Shown here: positions 48,167-62,200 of the stretch, one piece after another
Layout of the letters: every line of letters begins with the position of its first letter
Numbering within the stretch: the first letter of the stretch is position 1
NCBI GenBank assembly: GCA_963995505.1
Contig: OZ023181.1
Coordinates: 23,246,366-23,310,365 of the forward strand
Reading direction: 5' to 3'
DNA length: 64,000 nt
Source of the DNA: Hypericum androsaemum
Taxonomy: Eukaryota > Streptophyta > Magnoliopsida > Malpighiales > Hypericaceae
Translations under genes and position numbers: made by a program
The notes under the pieces: model-generated
Told to the model about the DNA's origin: nothing
Database searches by the model: none
The model's input: the letters and a program-made list of their open reading frames with translations, nothing else

Positions 48167-49792
48167 CAAATGCACTGTCTTATTGTAATTCTTAATGGGA
48201 ATCGAAGGGAGATGCACTAGGTAAAGAAGCTAATAATATAGCCTCGTCTGTGTGTTCTCATCTCTTCTCCTTCATTGAACTTACAGACCTCTGCAATATT
48301 ATTTCATCAATGAGGTTTTCTTCATCCTTCAACTTGAAAATTTCATTCCAACTTTTTGTCACTTGACCTCAAAAACATTGATCCCTACATTTTTAAATTA
48401 GAACATGATCCGGACGGTAAAAAAATTGGTCTCTTTTAAATAAGTTTCAAGTGAAAACTTGGAATTTTGCATATAAATCAACTTGCGGAGAGAGTTACAT
48501 CCTAATGAGATTTTAGGATACTTGCTTGCTTGTGTTTAATTGTTATCTACTACAGATTATGAATTTAAGATTACATCTGAATCCTGTCATCATTGCTTCC
48601 ATTAGATTTGCGATGACGACGAATATCGTGTATTTAGTCCAAAAACAACAAGATCCTACGAGACATCACAATCTGAAAAGGATTCTCTTTCACCATTTAC
48701 GATAACTTTTCCCAACTTGTGTTCCTTGATTTACCAGCCCAATTCTTTGGACAAATTCCACTACCTTGAAACCAAAGCCGCAATTTCCCAACAACAACAA
48801 AAACCAAAGCCGCAAGTGGGGTATTTTAATTTAAAATTCTTTTTTTGAGGGGCGGGTATTTTAATTTTAAGATGGCCGCTTATGTGAAAAACCAGAGGGG
48901 AATGATACCATTCAGGCTCCCTACCGAGTAGCACTCAATATTAACAATCGAGTACAGGAAGCATTCTGACTTTATAAAAAAGAAGAAAAAAGATGGTTCT
49001 CTCCCAAGTCCCAATCATTACTTCCATAATAACTACAAGCACAAGAAGAGGATCAAGGATCAATGGTTAATGTTAGAATTGACTTCGTTAATCATGACAC
49101 GGAATCGCGCAAACAAGTCACAAAATTAAATTGTTCTTATACCATGTTAAAATCTCCGTACCAAATACAAAATCAATCTTGGTCAATCATGGCAATTGAT
49201 ATGTTTCGTTGCTTTTTCAATCTCCTCTTCCATCGGAAGATGGAAAGGAATATTGCACAGCAGCTGAACAGAAATTGTAAGGAACATGCTAGAGACCTAC
49301 AGCTAGATGCTAGGGATGAATCATAAAAGTGCTCAGGTGGGCCAAAAGCTAAGGACAATTCCTCTAATTTAGAACTACAGTGAGTGCTTTTCCGTTTTAT
49401 ATCCTTCTCATTAGTGATTAATTAATCACGTCGAGGGCTGCATTCTTCTTTTTGGGAAAGAGAGATCATCAGTCAAAAGACAGAGCCTTTAACGTTAATC
49501 AACGAAACAAATAACAACATTCTGAATAATCAATCTATGAGGAATCATAATTCAAAGAAGGAAAACTGAGGGTGTCACAGCTAGTTCATTACCCGAGAGG
49601 TCAATTTCGGCAACGAAGTGCCCAAATAACAACATAGGGTGGTTGATTATCTGTCCCTATGAAGGTGAGATGATGATGTTGTTATTGTACAATTACAATG
49701 TGTATAAACTACCAATTCGGTAAAGGCATGAAACAGGGGACTGGCTCTTGTAAATTTTGTTTCCTTTTTTTTTTTTTGAGGTTTCCGGATTT
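48167..49792. other. Intergenic, no gene recognised
   Basis: Contains the 3' regions of the convergent flanking genes. The open frame at 49063-49326 (87 residues) has no domain I recognise and is not annotated. Confidence 0.4.
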
Positions 49793-52700
49793 TCATTCAA
49801 TAAGCGAGATAAAAAGAGCAACGGCCATGCCCGACACCAACGAGGTTACATGGACAGCCGTAGTTTTCACTGAGGTGCTGCCATTGTTCATTTCTGCTAA
49901 AACCCCAGCCACTGCAATATAGATGAACCCCCCTGCTGTGAACCCCTGCACAAGCAAATACATATAAACAAATCTTAGGGCGATAAATATTACGATGCGA
50001 ACGAAAAAAGGTATAGACTGGCAACTGTACCTCGATCAACGATGACTGTCCTGGATCTTGTCCCCAGAGCAGTGCCTAGCGAAATTTCGGGAATGTTAAT
50101 GCCTTTCTTATTTTTTTCGTCCATGTAACTACCACCCGTAGCACAAACAAAATAATATGGAAACAATAATATACCAGAGCAGTCCCAGCAAGCGCCACTA
50201 ATGCCGAAAGGAAGTTGAAAAATAGGGCCTCAGTTACACTAAAGCCAGACCTCACCAAGATACCAAAATCTCCTATCTGCAGCACAGGATGAAATACAAC
50301 TCAGAGTTGGTAAATTATTTTGACATAAGCTAAAGTCAATTGGTGCACAAGCTATGCAGTAACTGAAAAGTCTCCAGGGGATAGATCGGCAAACTTATTG
50401 GTTAATCAAGGAAATCAAAAGTAATACCTCTTGTGGGAGCTCGTGAGCGAGTAAGAAGAGAGTTCTAGACCATCCACCAACAGACCCGTATAGCAGAAAC
50501 GCACTTCCTAAAGCCATCCCATCAGTGAAGTTGTGCTGTAACATCAGCATACGTTAGGTCTCAAAACACATGGTTGTTTAGATGAAACGCATACGATGAA
50601 CAATAGAGTACGGACTGGTACATGCTCAATCAACAGACGGCACGTAGAAGGACAGAGAACCACATACTTACAACACCATCAGAGAAGAGATTTAGATAAC
50701 CGAACACCAAGCTTGATGGGGAGCTACCAGATTCCTTTTTGTTCCCTGGTTCAATAGAAGTGGTAGAACTATCCACTGCAACCATCTCTTGATTGCCGCT
50801 ATTGCCATCAGCAATGGGCTTTCTCTGCAAAATCAGCATTTGATTAGTGACATGGTCACTTCAACTCTTTAAACAAATCTCACTCAGTCAAGCCAAGGCT
50901 TCAACACTAGCATCTATCCATTGGTATACCCCCATGACGTCAGAATAAAAGGTCCCTTGAAGTTAAGTATTAATGACGCAGAGCTGAATACAGCAGGAAG
51001 GGAGTCATTTCTGTCGTGGTCCCACTGCTTACCTTCCTAAGAGCAGATTCAGGCAGAGTAGAATTTTCTCTGTTTGAATCAGCATTTCCAACTTTATCTG
51101 TCCCATCAGAGGATTCTGACTGCCTCTTATCGTGACTGTCAACATCATCCTTTAGCTTCTGACTGCTCTTGTGATGATGGTGGTGATGGCCATGACCCCA
51201 GGAGGTACCTCCAGCAGAATTATGTTCAATATACCTCACCAACTTCTCAACGAGAAGAAAGAGTACAATACCGGCTGCAACAACCGATCAAACCATACAC
51301 AAAAAATTGAACAATCAAGTGCATTCATATTGAAGGAAAAACTTCTTTGAAGAACTGAAAGCATAAAGTTGCAAAATCTACTTTAAAACTCACCCAAAAT
51401 GGACAAGCCAACAGATAGATCTTTCAATGAATGCGAATGAGAATGCTCATTTGAATGTGTGTGTTCATCATGGTGATCATGAGAATGGGAGTGTTCACCA
51501 CCTGAAGCACATGATTTATTAGAAGATCAAACACACATAGAGAGAACTGAAGAGAGCATCGTACAATCTCCTTCCAGCATAGCACTAGTATATCTATGAT
51601 CAGATATTTTCTACAAATAAACCTCATTGAACTATTACTTAAACTAGGAGCTGTAATTGTTAACAATCCCAGGTCCCCAACCAGCAGGGAGTTAAATCAG
51701 GTGAAACCACGGTCATATTCCCGAAGTTAAGAGAATCATGAAAATCTCCAAGAGAGAATTCTGATAACTCCAGTTATAAAGCAGGAGCTAATGAGACTCC
51801 TTTATTCAGACATATATATATCACCCCTATGTAAGTCGTTGCATACGGATCTTACATGGTGACTTGGGGCTTACACTTCTACCAACAAATTTAAGTTTCT
51901 TCACCTATTTCCATCTCTCTCGATATTTCATACATTCAATTAAGGGGCCACCGGCCACGTTGTAATTCTCTTTCCATACATTATGATCCAATGAAGAAAT
52001 CGAATCGACCAATTTGATCCTATACATCTCAAATAAAGCCACTAAAACCCAGTACAAGTGACAAAAAGAATGTTGAAGTTGTAAAGTATGCAGGAAAATC
52101 ATTAAAAATACAACATAAAATATAAATTCATCAGATGGTAAAGGGTATACCAAAAGCATGAGGTAATTGGTGAAGAAAGGCATCCCCAAGCATAGCCCCT
52201 GCCTAAAAGTAGACCGAAAAAGAGTAAACCGAGTCACAGAAAATACAAACACAAAGAGTCTCATATATTGAAACCCCATGCATAACCACTCAATCAACTC
52301 CCGTGCCAAGCTACAGACAAGATCACAAGTCTCTCAAGTCTAAACTACAACTAAACCTAAGACGATTCAGGGAAAATTGTACACAACATCGGAAACACAC
52401 AAAACTGAAGACTTGCAGCAAAGAACACGAATCAGATAGTAGTTCCTCCGCGTCAAGATACATTGTCCTGAAACATGAATGCTAATCAAAATTTTGAAAA
52501 ACAAAAGAAAATGACAGAACTTACCCCGAATAAAGCCAAGGAATCCACAACGGCCTTGGATGGTTTTCCATGTACTGAAAATCAAACAATACGATACGGC
52601 ACATCACTGTCACTTAGACAGACGCGGATAAAGAACTGACGAAAGGGCAGAGTAACGAAAAACCGAAAAAAAAGGGGATACTCACTGAAAATCAAAGGCA

Positions 52701-53219
52701 AGAGAACCAGGCAGACGAGTGAAGCCAAGCTCACCAAGAGGGAGCAACCCATCGCACTCACCCAAAGACCTGGAATCAATCCTCCACAACAGCAGCAAAC
52801 ATCAGAAAGCAACTTCTCCCCCTAAAAAGTGATAAATAAATTCTGGCAAAACAAACGGAGCCTAAATTCCATCGGATTGGATCGGCTGTTCACATAAGAA
52901 CCCTAATCGCCACAAACTCACCGAAGCCGGAGAGGTTTGCCTCGATCTCCTCCTCCTCGTCATGGTGGTGGTGGCCGAAGCCGTAGAGCTCCATGTCCTC
53001 GTCCTCCGCCAGCTCCTCCGGGATCTTCGCCTTCCGAACCACCTCATCGTGGTGGTGATGGTGGTGGTGGTCAACGCCGTGGTCGTGGTGGTGGTGGTGG
53101 TGGTCAACGCCGTGGTCGTGGTCGTGGTGGGCCCCGCAGCCACAGGAGGCGTGCCCTAGGGACAGATCGGTACAGTGGTGGGCAAAGACGAGCAAGAGAA
53201 GGAGCACTGACTTTCCCAT
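49793..53219 (-). CDS. IAR1: IAR1-type ZIP metal transporter (IAA-alanine resistance)
   Basis: Eleven exons (52922-53219, 52686-52769, 52525-52574, 52151-52202, 51394-51501, 51033-51274, 50672-50824, 50428-50535, 50175-50276, 50031-50075, 49793-49945), all GT-AG, giving 464 residues; the Arabidopsis protein is about 469. A signal peptide (MGKSVLLLLLVFAHHC) is followed by a strongly His-rich luminal region with HDHDHG and HHHHHH repeats. Membrane segments follow, and a second His-rich loop (HSHSHDHHDEHTHSNEHSHS) and a third (WGHGHHHHHHK). The ZIP signature helices are HNFTDGMALG and HELPQEIGDFG, with metal-binding His residues intact. The protein ends in VALFISLIE. Known role: an endomembrane zinc transporter affecting sensitivity to IAA-amino-acid conjugates. 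The extended His repeats are longer than I expect but occur in this family. Confidence 0.93.
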
Positions 53220-54824
53220 TTTGCCCTTTTGGAAACTAACCGTTTCTACTCGATTGCCTATTTATGTTGCAGTGACAATAAAGGGGAGTGTGCTTTGCTG
53301 GTATCATGTTCTGTTATGTCACTCAACTCCGATAAAGGTAAAACACACGTGAATAACAATGATATACATGAGATTAATTATGGTACGTATTGCAATTAAC
53401 AATAATATAATACGTGATTAATAATTGTACAAATGCGACATACGACAAATAATGGTATAATACTCAATCACGTGTTGTACTATCGTTAGTCACGTGTTGT
53501 ACTGTTGTTAGTCATGTGTTGTATCATTGTTACACACGACAAACAATGGTCCAACTAAGACTAACAATGATACAACGCGCATTTTATGTACAAAATTACA
53601 AAATTGCTCATATGTAATCTCTGATATTACAAATTTGCAATAGCGTGTATGACCGTCAGATCTTTCGCACGCTCGCCCCCTCCCCATCCAACGACTTACA
53701 ATCCAAACCGAGTTATGTTGGCCACAATTTACTGACACCACCCAATCTATCTTCTTATAGATCTGTAATTTTATCAATCGGGTCAAATATGTTAAAATTT
53801 GAATAAAAATTTTAAAACTTTGATATTGTTGAAAAAAAAATTATTTTACATTATCTAACCCAAAATATTGAAGGAAGAAAATCAACGAAAAGATCGATCA
53901 AAATTTTGTTTAGTGGAGTGTTAAAAGGGAAAACTTTACTCGTGAATCTAATTAGGAAATCAAAGAAAATCATTCATATTCTACACCGCTAAGGTTTCAT
54001 ATACTTTTTCAGAGAACCTTAATTAATTAATAAATAAGCGCATGGTACCAATTATTTAATAGAGATGAAGTGACTTAAAAAATCGGGATATTAATTGAAA
54101 TTCATCAATCTAATTGTGGAAAGACTACTAGATTTGGTTTTTAACCTCTACATAACAACATTTCACGTGTGTATATATATATTTCTAATAGAATATTTGA
54201 GTGATCTGTTTGTGCTCTTTGTTGCTCACACGACCCCGCATCGTGTTGAGATTTGGACATTGGTGGTAGGAAGCGCGGGTTTGATATGGTTCTAAACATA
54301 AGCTAGCATAGAAATAACAAAGAGCTTCATGCATTTGCAAATACATTTATGAGTAGTCTGTGGTCTGAGTATAGTCAACCAACCAGCAAACATCCTAACA
54401 TATGCAGATCCTCGAACAAAACTAACTTGAAAGCTTCCCCTAACATCAAACCTGGTAGTATACATTATATACACCAACACATCAAATCCACACACCAACA
54501 ACACATAGTCGACACTACCGTTACGAAGAAACTATCCGAGCCATGGCACCACCCGTCCCTCGTACCCTCAGATTCTCGAGCACGTCGGAAAATGTCAGTA
54601 AGGGCACTCCATGTACTCCTACCAAATCACTACCATGTGTACATCTGCTCTGTATTCACAAGGTTCCACTGCTTTCATTTCCCAAAATGGACAATCCTAA
54701 GGTCCTGCAAAAAGCTCTGATCCGTATGAGAGGTGCTGGACATCAGCCCACAAAATGCACGGCGATAATAGACATAAGCTTTTCGGGGGATGAGAAAGAA
54801 AGACGTACCATTGAATCTAGAGCA
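53220..54824. other. Intergenic between IAR1 and MAP65
   Basis: No gene supported. It includes repeated ATCACGTGTTGTACTATYGTTAGTC motifs at 53467-53525 (three short copies), which may be a local expansion. Confidence 0.45.
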
Positions 54825-57800
54825 TCAGCTCGGCGGAGGCGAGCCTGGTTCAGAACCAGAGATTGATGCAAATGAAATCGTATCCTCTTTTTGTATGGCC
54901 ACGTAGTTCAATGGCGCAGTGGACAACCTTCTCATTTCCTTGAAATAACCATTTTGGCGTCCAGAATAAGATCGGGGCGTCATGGGTTCGGGAGTAGCAC
55001 AACCAGCAGAAGCCCGACGGGGCGTGGGAGTCATGGAGCCATTTCCATTGGCACGATATCCATTTGGTTTCCTAAAGCTGTTAGCTTTGCTTGGACTTGG
55101 TCTAGATCCATAGATGCTTTCTTTCTCAGTTAGTAACAGATCTTGTAGCTTCTTCTGGTCCTGCAAATGGAGCAAATAATCATCATGAACAGCGTCTTTG
55201 CAAAAGGAAAGTTGTGACTGGAAGGCTACAGAAACCTCGACTTACCCTGGATCTTCTCTTCTCTTCTTCTTTCTGCCGTCTGGCTAGCTTGTAATCCTCT
55301 AGTATTGACACCAGGCGTGCCTGCAAATAACATAAAGACTCTATCTTATTGAGAAAAACAGGAACAGCAGAGCGCCATCATGCACGGACAGGGAAAAACC
55401 AAAAAGAAAAAACTAACCCCGTCATAAAGAAACTTCTTTTTCTTCTCTTTCTCCCATAACAGGGTTCTACTTATCAGATAGTCAACCATTCCTGAAAAAG
55501 AGAGACAGTTTAGCACAGGAGATGGCGTTAATTTATAAAACATGATCATTGCAGACGAATACAACACCTGGAATCTTGGTTACAGTAACTCGAGCTCGTT
55601 CTGCACGTTTGAGATTGATGTGGGCACCCCTTCCAGCATTATACCGATTATCATCCTAAATAAATTAAGGCGGATGCTTGGTGAGTAAATAATGGCCGAT
55701 GACCTGCCGGTCAAACCCAAGTATTTATACCTCAGGATATTTCTACAAATGAAAACACACGAGGCCAGCTGAATCAGCTTACTTGGTTGTACTCTTCGAG
55801 CCAATTTTCCTCCTCACATGCTGAAAGCCATTTGTCTATCCTATCCATTATGTCCTTCCGGCTTAGAGCTTCATCTTTAACTTTTGATATCTGTGCTTCA
55901 ATGTTGGCCAAAAGCTCCGAAGGATCCACCAAACCTTGAAGCAACAAAAGGACCATTGTCAGTCAACATATGTTTTTAGAGTAATCAAGAAATACGTGAA
56001 GATTGACCCAAAGCTCATAAACATGTGGACGTCCATACCTGAATCAATTAGTGCATTGGACTTTTCAGTGGCCGTATTCATATCAGGTTCAATATGAGCC
56101 ATTCTACAAATTTCCTCCAATTCTATTCTCCTTTTCATGACGAGTTCCTTCATTCTGCTTGCTTTCAATTTAGTGAGTCGGTCAACTTCTGCCGCTGCCT
56201 GCCAGAAGAAGGATTAAGTAAGTCCAAAATGGAAACGGTGTTAAGCATCAGAAGATAGAATATTCAGCTTTTTCACTCACCTGATCAATCATCTCAGCTG
56301 ATAGAACACCAGGTCCGGTGATTTCGGATTCTGACAATCCAAGAAGGGAACTGAACCTCGCAAAGCGACTTCTCTCATCTCTTGGCGAGTCCATCAAATT
56401 CCAAAGTTCAAACAATGACACGGTGATTTCTTTCAGCTGCATTTGCAAGCACAGATTCAATTGGTTTGAGGAAAGGATGCAAATAGAGGAGGCCTGGAAG
56501 CAAGAGGGATGTCACTTTACCTTCTGGATTCGAGCCTTCTTCTCCAACTTCAACTTGAAAATGCTCTGTTCTAAACCTTCAAGCGTGCTGTCGCTAATAT
56601 TTGTAGATTGTTCATGGTTCACTCCATTTAGGGTCGGGTGCACTTCGCTCACAGTCTGGCCAAAATCAAGCCCAAGTACACCACAGAGAGAATGCACCTC
56701 GTTTACATAGTCAAAAACTTTACGAAGGCGGTCAGACTGCAACAACGAAAGAAGCAAATCCCATTAGAACACAAGTTGACAAGCCTCTGAAAAACAAAAG
56801 AGAAATTCTTTGACCATGATGTAATCAGTGGACTACTCAGAACAAATCTTTAATGCAAAATGTCTCAATCTTTAAATCATGTACCTTTTCCTTCTGCAGG
56901 ATCCGGAGATTCGCTTGATAGTCATTAAGCTTTCTTAGAGACATATCTTGCTCATCCAGAGTTAAGGAAGTCATTGCAGAATTGTTGAGAAGGTTGCACC
57001 CAAAAATCTCGCCATTAATTTTATCAATCTGTGCCTTTATTTCAGAAAATTGCTTCATTCTTTCCTCTTTCTTCATTCTTAGATCGTCGATAAGTGGTGT
57101 TATCAATGCAAGTTTTTCCTTCAGAGTCTTTGACCTCTTCTCCATCTGAGTCTGAAAGTTCAATCCAATACACAATGCAAGATGGCCATGAGTGAAGAAA
57201 CATAATCAACCTCTAGAAACAGACACGAGTCACACGATACTGCTAACTCCCATTCATACAAAACACAATTGTCAATAGACTGCCAGATTCATCTTCTGGA
57301 CTTTAATTATTGCATTAGAATGAATAAAGACCAAATAATAGAGGATAAGCTGCATAAACGAACAGAAGAAGTAGAGAGAGGTTCAGATTTTCGATGACAG
57401 ATGAATTAGCTTCAACCTGCGGACAAGACTGCAAGACAGAATTAACCCAAACTATTATGAGCTTCAGATGATGTCTGTGTACGATCAATCACGCATAGAT
57501 AAAGGATGGCATAGGGACAATAAAATCGCACCCAGAAAAACAAAAGAAGCTATATCCATATGTTGCCTAATACAGTCGGGTTATTCAAGCAATCCGAGAA
57601 GTGGCCAATAGCCAGGCCAAGAGTAATTACCGGTGATTGAATATTGATTTCTCCAAGGGCTGCTGCAAGGGTTGCCAATTCAGCTTCCTTAGCTGCAACA
57701 GACTGATGAAGACGAGCTTTTGCATTGGCAGCCTCCTCGACCTTCCTTCGATAGACTTCCAAGCACTCTCTCTCCAACTCCAACAGCATGCGATCCTTCT

Positions 57801-58806
57801 CAGCCTCAGTCTCACCTATGTCACTCCATATTTGCTGATCAATGTAAAGCTGAATCAGTCTGCTGTAGACTTGAGTTTTTCATTACAGCTAAAAGTACCA
57901 CCAGGCAAAAAGCATTAAAGGATCAGCCTATGACTTAACCATGTTGCCACAATTGCACAGAACATTGATAACCTCACACCGGTGACCATCATCGACAGAG
58001 CAACTTACCATCGTTGCCAAGGCTCACCCTCATGATGAGTTTTACATACTTTCAATCTAATCAGCGGATACACACACATCCCCGATAGATAAAGTGCGAT
58101 TCCGCGAACAACCCAAATGGAACACAGAAACAGCCGTAACACCATAGTAAAACTAACAGACACCCATCAGAACGTTCACCACTCTCACAATGATCACAAG
58201 AACAAGACTGAATTAACTACCAAGTAGAAATGAGCACTATTCATGCATAATACACCTTACCCTGTTCTTCTTTTCTCTCTCTTTTTTTATTCGTTTTTCT
58301 TTAAATAGGAAACACACCATAATAACAACATCCTTCAGAAAGTAGGACACCTGGAAGTTGGTTTTCCTCTTTCCAAAAGTTTAGCAAGCCTCACTTGTTC
58401 ATTCCAATAAAAGGAGGTTCTTGGTCACTATAGGATAACTTTTAACTCTAAACAGACTCTAATTATGAGAAACAAAAGATGCACAATCCATAGCTCTCAA
58501 TAGACTAATTATGAGAAACAAAAAGAACCCAAAAAAAATGATTACTTTAACAGAACACAAGACTACCAAGAGCAATCTTTTAGCTGAAAAGAAACTCCAT
58601 GATTACCAGTCTAAAGTCAACCAAATTTCCAAGAAAAATACTTTCCAAACAAGAAAAAAAACCCACCAAGCAGCACCGACAAAGGAACAGTAAAACACAC
58701 ACAAGGGCCAGAGAGAGAGAGAGAGTACCTGTAGCTCCCTGAGAAGGGCATTGCAATTAGTACTAGCAAACAAGCTGGTGGTGGTAGGACTCCCAATAGC
58801 CAGCAT
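54825..58806 (-). CDS. MAP65: Microtubule-associated protein MAP65 (MAP65-6/7 type)
   Basis: Eleven exons (58729-58806, 57631-57834, 56885-57151, 56521-56736, 56281-56436, 56039-56198, 55783-55934, 55568-55655, 55418-55491, 55246-55320, 54825-55160), GT-AG throughout, giving 601 residues against about 608 in the closest Arabidopsis members I recall. The start [14 protein letters not shown] and the N-terminal rod with [20 protein letters not shown] set the dimerising coiled coil. The conserved microtubule-binding region reads ENWLEEYNQ, then [16 protein letters not shown] and [13 protein letters not shown]. The C-terminus is Pro/Ser-rich with TPRRASAG and TPRSYSG, likely phosphorylation sites, and ends SEPGSPPPS. 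Known role: cross-linking of antiparallel microtubules in interphase arrays, spindle and phragmoplast. The assignment to the 6/7 subgroup rests on the N-terminus and tail. Confidence 0.93.
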
Positions 58807-58829
58807 TTTCTTCTTCTTATTCTCTCTCT

Positions 58830-58869
<40 letters not shown>

Positions 58870-59071
58870 CTCTGGAAGTGGTAGAGCACCCAAATGCAAG
58901 TGAAGCACTCCAAGAAAGGAACTTTCCTCTTCTCAAGAGGGTAAAGACTCAATCTTGGGGAACACAAAAGAACACAGAAGCAGAGGGGAGAAGAAGTTGC
59001 TAGCCAGCTGGGAACTAAAGAATCAAGAAAAGAGTTAAAAAATGTTTTAGAAAGAGAAAGTTTGGAAATTT

Positions 59072-59117
<46 letters not shown>

Positions 59118-59280
59118 GGAGGGAGCTAAAGGGTCATTGCTTGAAGCAATGTCTTTCAGATCTGAAGTTGAAGAAAGAGCTAACCTGATGGTGTCTCTTT
59201 TCCCCAAGTTCTCTACTTTATTCTTTTTTCTCTTCTCTCTTCTTTTTTTTTTTTGGGTGTGTTTCACTGTTTCTATAGTA
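58807..59280 (-). promoter_or_regulatory. MAP65 upstream region with GA/CT repeats
   Basis: A long CT repeat on the plus strand at 58832-58866 (GA on the sense strand) sits directly before the start codon, and a GA/GACA repeat is at 59072-59118. Other plant genes have similar leader repeats. No TATA box clearly resolved. Confidence 0.4.
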
Positions 59281-62200
59281 GTATAGTAGAAAATTAATAA
59301 TGAGGAGACAAGAGGGGTCTTGGAAAGGGGGAAAGGAGGGTTAAAGGTTTATTATTTTTGAGGGGGAAATATAATAATCATTGGTTATTAAAGAGGGGTG
59401 GTTTTACTTTTAACTTATAGGCTTGGACAGAGAGGAAAGAAAGGCAGCAGCCAAAAATTAAGGGAGAGAGGGGGAGATTGGATATTTGAGCTAAGGACTG
59501 AGGAGTATTTAATATATTAGAAAGCAAACAGTTGCATGATGTTGAAATTATTTAAGCCACTAAAGGAAAAGTTATGTCACTTAGAAGAAGGGTTTTTCCT
59601 TCTATCAGTGAGATAAAATAAATTTGCTATCAAAAAATATTATACAAAACTGAAAATTGAATAAAATATGCTTTTTTAAAACAAACATAATCTTGTTTCT
59701 CTCTCTATACTGGAATAATTTTTTAATTTTTTTGTACGTTTCCTAACAGAAACTTCTCTTTACTTCCAAGTCAAGGAGCTACAATAAATATTAGAAATTA
59801 ACTTTATTTGAAAAATAAAACCTTGCCTTGTTTGGTATCACCACAAGAGTTATAAAAGCCCTCTTCAGGGAAAAAGAAAAAGAGGGAATCACAAAAGTAG
59901 ATTTTGCATTGAAAGAGTTATGAGTGCATGCAATAATATTTTTAATTATAAGATACACCAAATACGCTAAAAAATATTTCGTATCTACAAAATATTAGCT
60001 TAATTGACCGGAGAACAACCTCAGTCGGTGATACTTGTCGTTTATCGCTTTCTCACTTCGCGAGCGTGATTTACACGGACCAATTACAATCGAGCTTGAC
60101 GTTTCAAGCCTCCGTTTAGCGCGTGTCAAAGCGCTGCTCGTTTTCCTCGCAGACTCGAGTAGCTGTCTTGACGTTGAAGTATAAAAAGAAAAAATTAGCT
60201 ATTTTCGATAGCGAAGTTTTGGATTCGTATTTATTTTATCGTCTTTTTTATTCTTTTGTTATGCGGTAGGTAGAAGTGTTAAGTGACTTCGCATTTTTTC
60301 ACGAGATCATCGATTATCATTTTACGAAGGGAATTTTTTTTTATAGAGATTCATCAGTTTTTCACTCCCGAAGTTTAACCATATCATCGATTCTAACTTT
60401 ACGAAGGAAGAAATTCATCAATTTTTCACTCCCAATTTTGAATACCCAAAACTTACCCAAAAGGTATAAATTTTGTCTCCGGTATTGAAATATTCACATG
60501 TTTGTACTTTTTTTTATAGAATTAACATATGTTTGTACTGATGGGTGTTTCTTTTGTACTGATGGCTATATGGCAACAATACAAACATTTGACGTTTGAT
60601 CCAAATCAAAGATTAAATAAATTGGCGAAGAGTGACGACATGAAATTCATAACTCAAGAAAACTCAAGAAGAAATAAAGGGCCTCACTAATATTAAACAT
60701 GTATTATAGAAATATAAAAAATAGTAGTAATAAAACTTATACGAATGATCAAAAGGTTTGTTGATTTTTAAAGACAAACTAAGGATTCACTGATCCTTTG
60801 GTTCCTATGTCATAAAGCTAAATAACAACTGTGAATCAAAATCTGTAGCATAGAAGCCAGGTTCATATCAGTTTGATATAATTCATCTGTTTATCCTATT
60901 ATTTTAAAAAATATGGTCTAATCATTCTGATCGCATCCTAGAATTGAGACCTTGTCGTTTTTTATAACAAAATCAAGAGGCTGGTTGGACCGATATATCC
61001 AAACCAAGCTGACCAAAAGAATTCTGATTATTCTAGGATTTTGTTAGATAAGAAGTGTCTAGATACAAAATTATAAAAATATTTATATTTGAATACTGAT
61101 TATAAATAAAATATTAATCTCACTTATCAGACCGGTTAAATAGAGAAACTAAAGAAATTTAGACCGTCACCCCGGTTCGAAAACATTGGTTTTGACCCAA
61201 GTTATGCTCGCCCCATGCAGATTAAAATAATCCACGCGGAAGAATAATTATACGGTGTTCCGCTTCCAAATAATATATCTGTGTATATACAATTCACATT
61301 ATTATCCACCAACGAATAAGTACATTGTCTTAATTAGATGACAATCATTGACACCTCAATAATTGATAATCAATTGGTGGATTAGGTTGGGACAATTTTC
61401 TCTGACCCCATAATCCCGTAGATATATTTTTCCAATACCATAAAGAAAGAAAGAGAAGAAGAGGGTAATATTTTTTTGTAACAGCCATGGGTTTGATGAG
61501 GTCAGAAAGTAGCAAGACAGAGACAAATGACCTATAGCTGTCCGTTGAAAATTAAAAGAGCAATGGACCCTCTTGCTTTAAATATATAATCATAATCTAG
61601 AGAAGATGTTGTACCTTGATTAGGTTAATTGTAATTTTGGAGGGTCCTCCATTTAGGCACCCGCTAATCATATCTTTCAAGAAAAGATGGTGGAATAAAC
61701 CCTCGGCGAGGTGCCATATTAGTTTCTAATTAAGACATGATTTTGATTGTGTTTTATCCAAAGCAAACCTAATCACTCACTCATTTTTTCTGGAAAGGGA
61801 ATCACTCACTCATTGGTGTTGTGAATTTTGCATGGTGTTTTTTCAAAGGTCATTTTTTATACTACATGAGCGTTTGAATCTTATATCTCTAGGCTAAATG
61901 TCTTTTGACTTTTTTTTTTGGCATCGTGTTGTTGGACTAAATTTATAAGTGTAAAATATTCATTAATTTTGCATCGTGCATGTGGTTTATTATCTGTCAC
62001 GACTTCCTCTTTTATGGCACGTGAAATTATTTAACTAAGCGCTTTGTAAATAATTTGAGCTGTTTTATTTCGTTTTAATCCTAGATCGATCGTCCCTATT
62101 AAAATTTTTATTAGTAAATGTGATTTTATTAAAATATTTACATTTTACATATGCAGTTGTGTAGCATTTTCTCGTATGATTATGAAGTTGTAGTCTCGAG

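Noticed and set aside
49063..49326. 87-residue plus-strand frame between genes
   Set aside because: No domain and no conserved motif; probably in 3' flanking sequence.
52862..53239. Thr-rich, Arg/Gly-rich and Val-rich frames over the IAR1 His repeats
   Set aside because: Other-frame readings of the CAC/GTG repeat coding for the His tracts.
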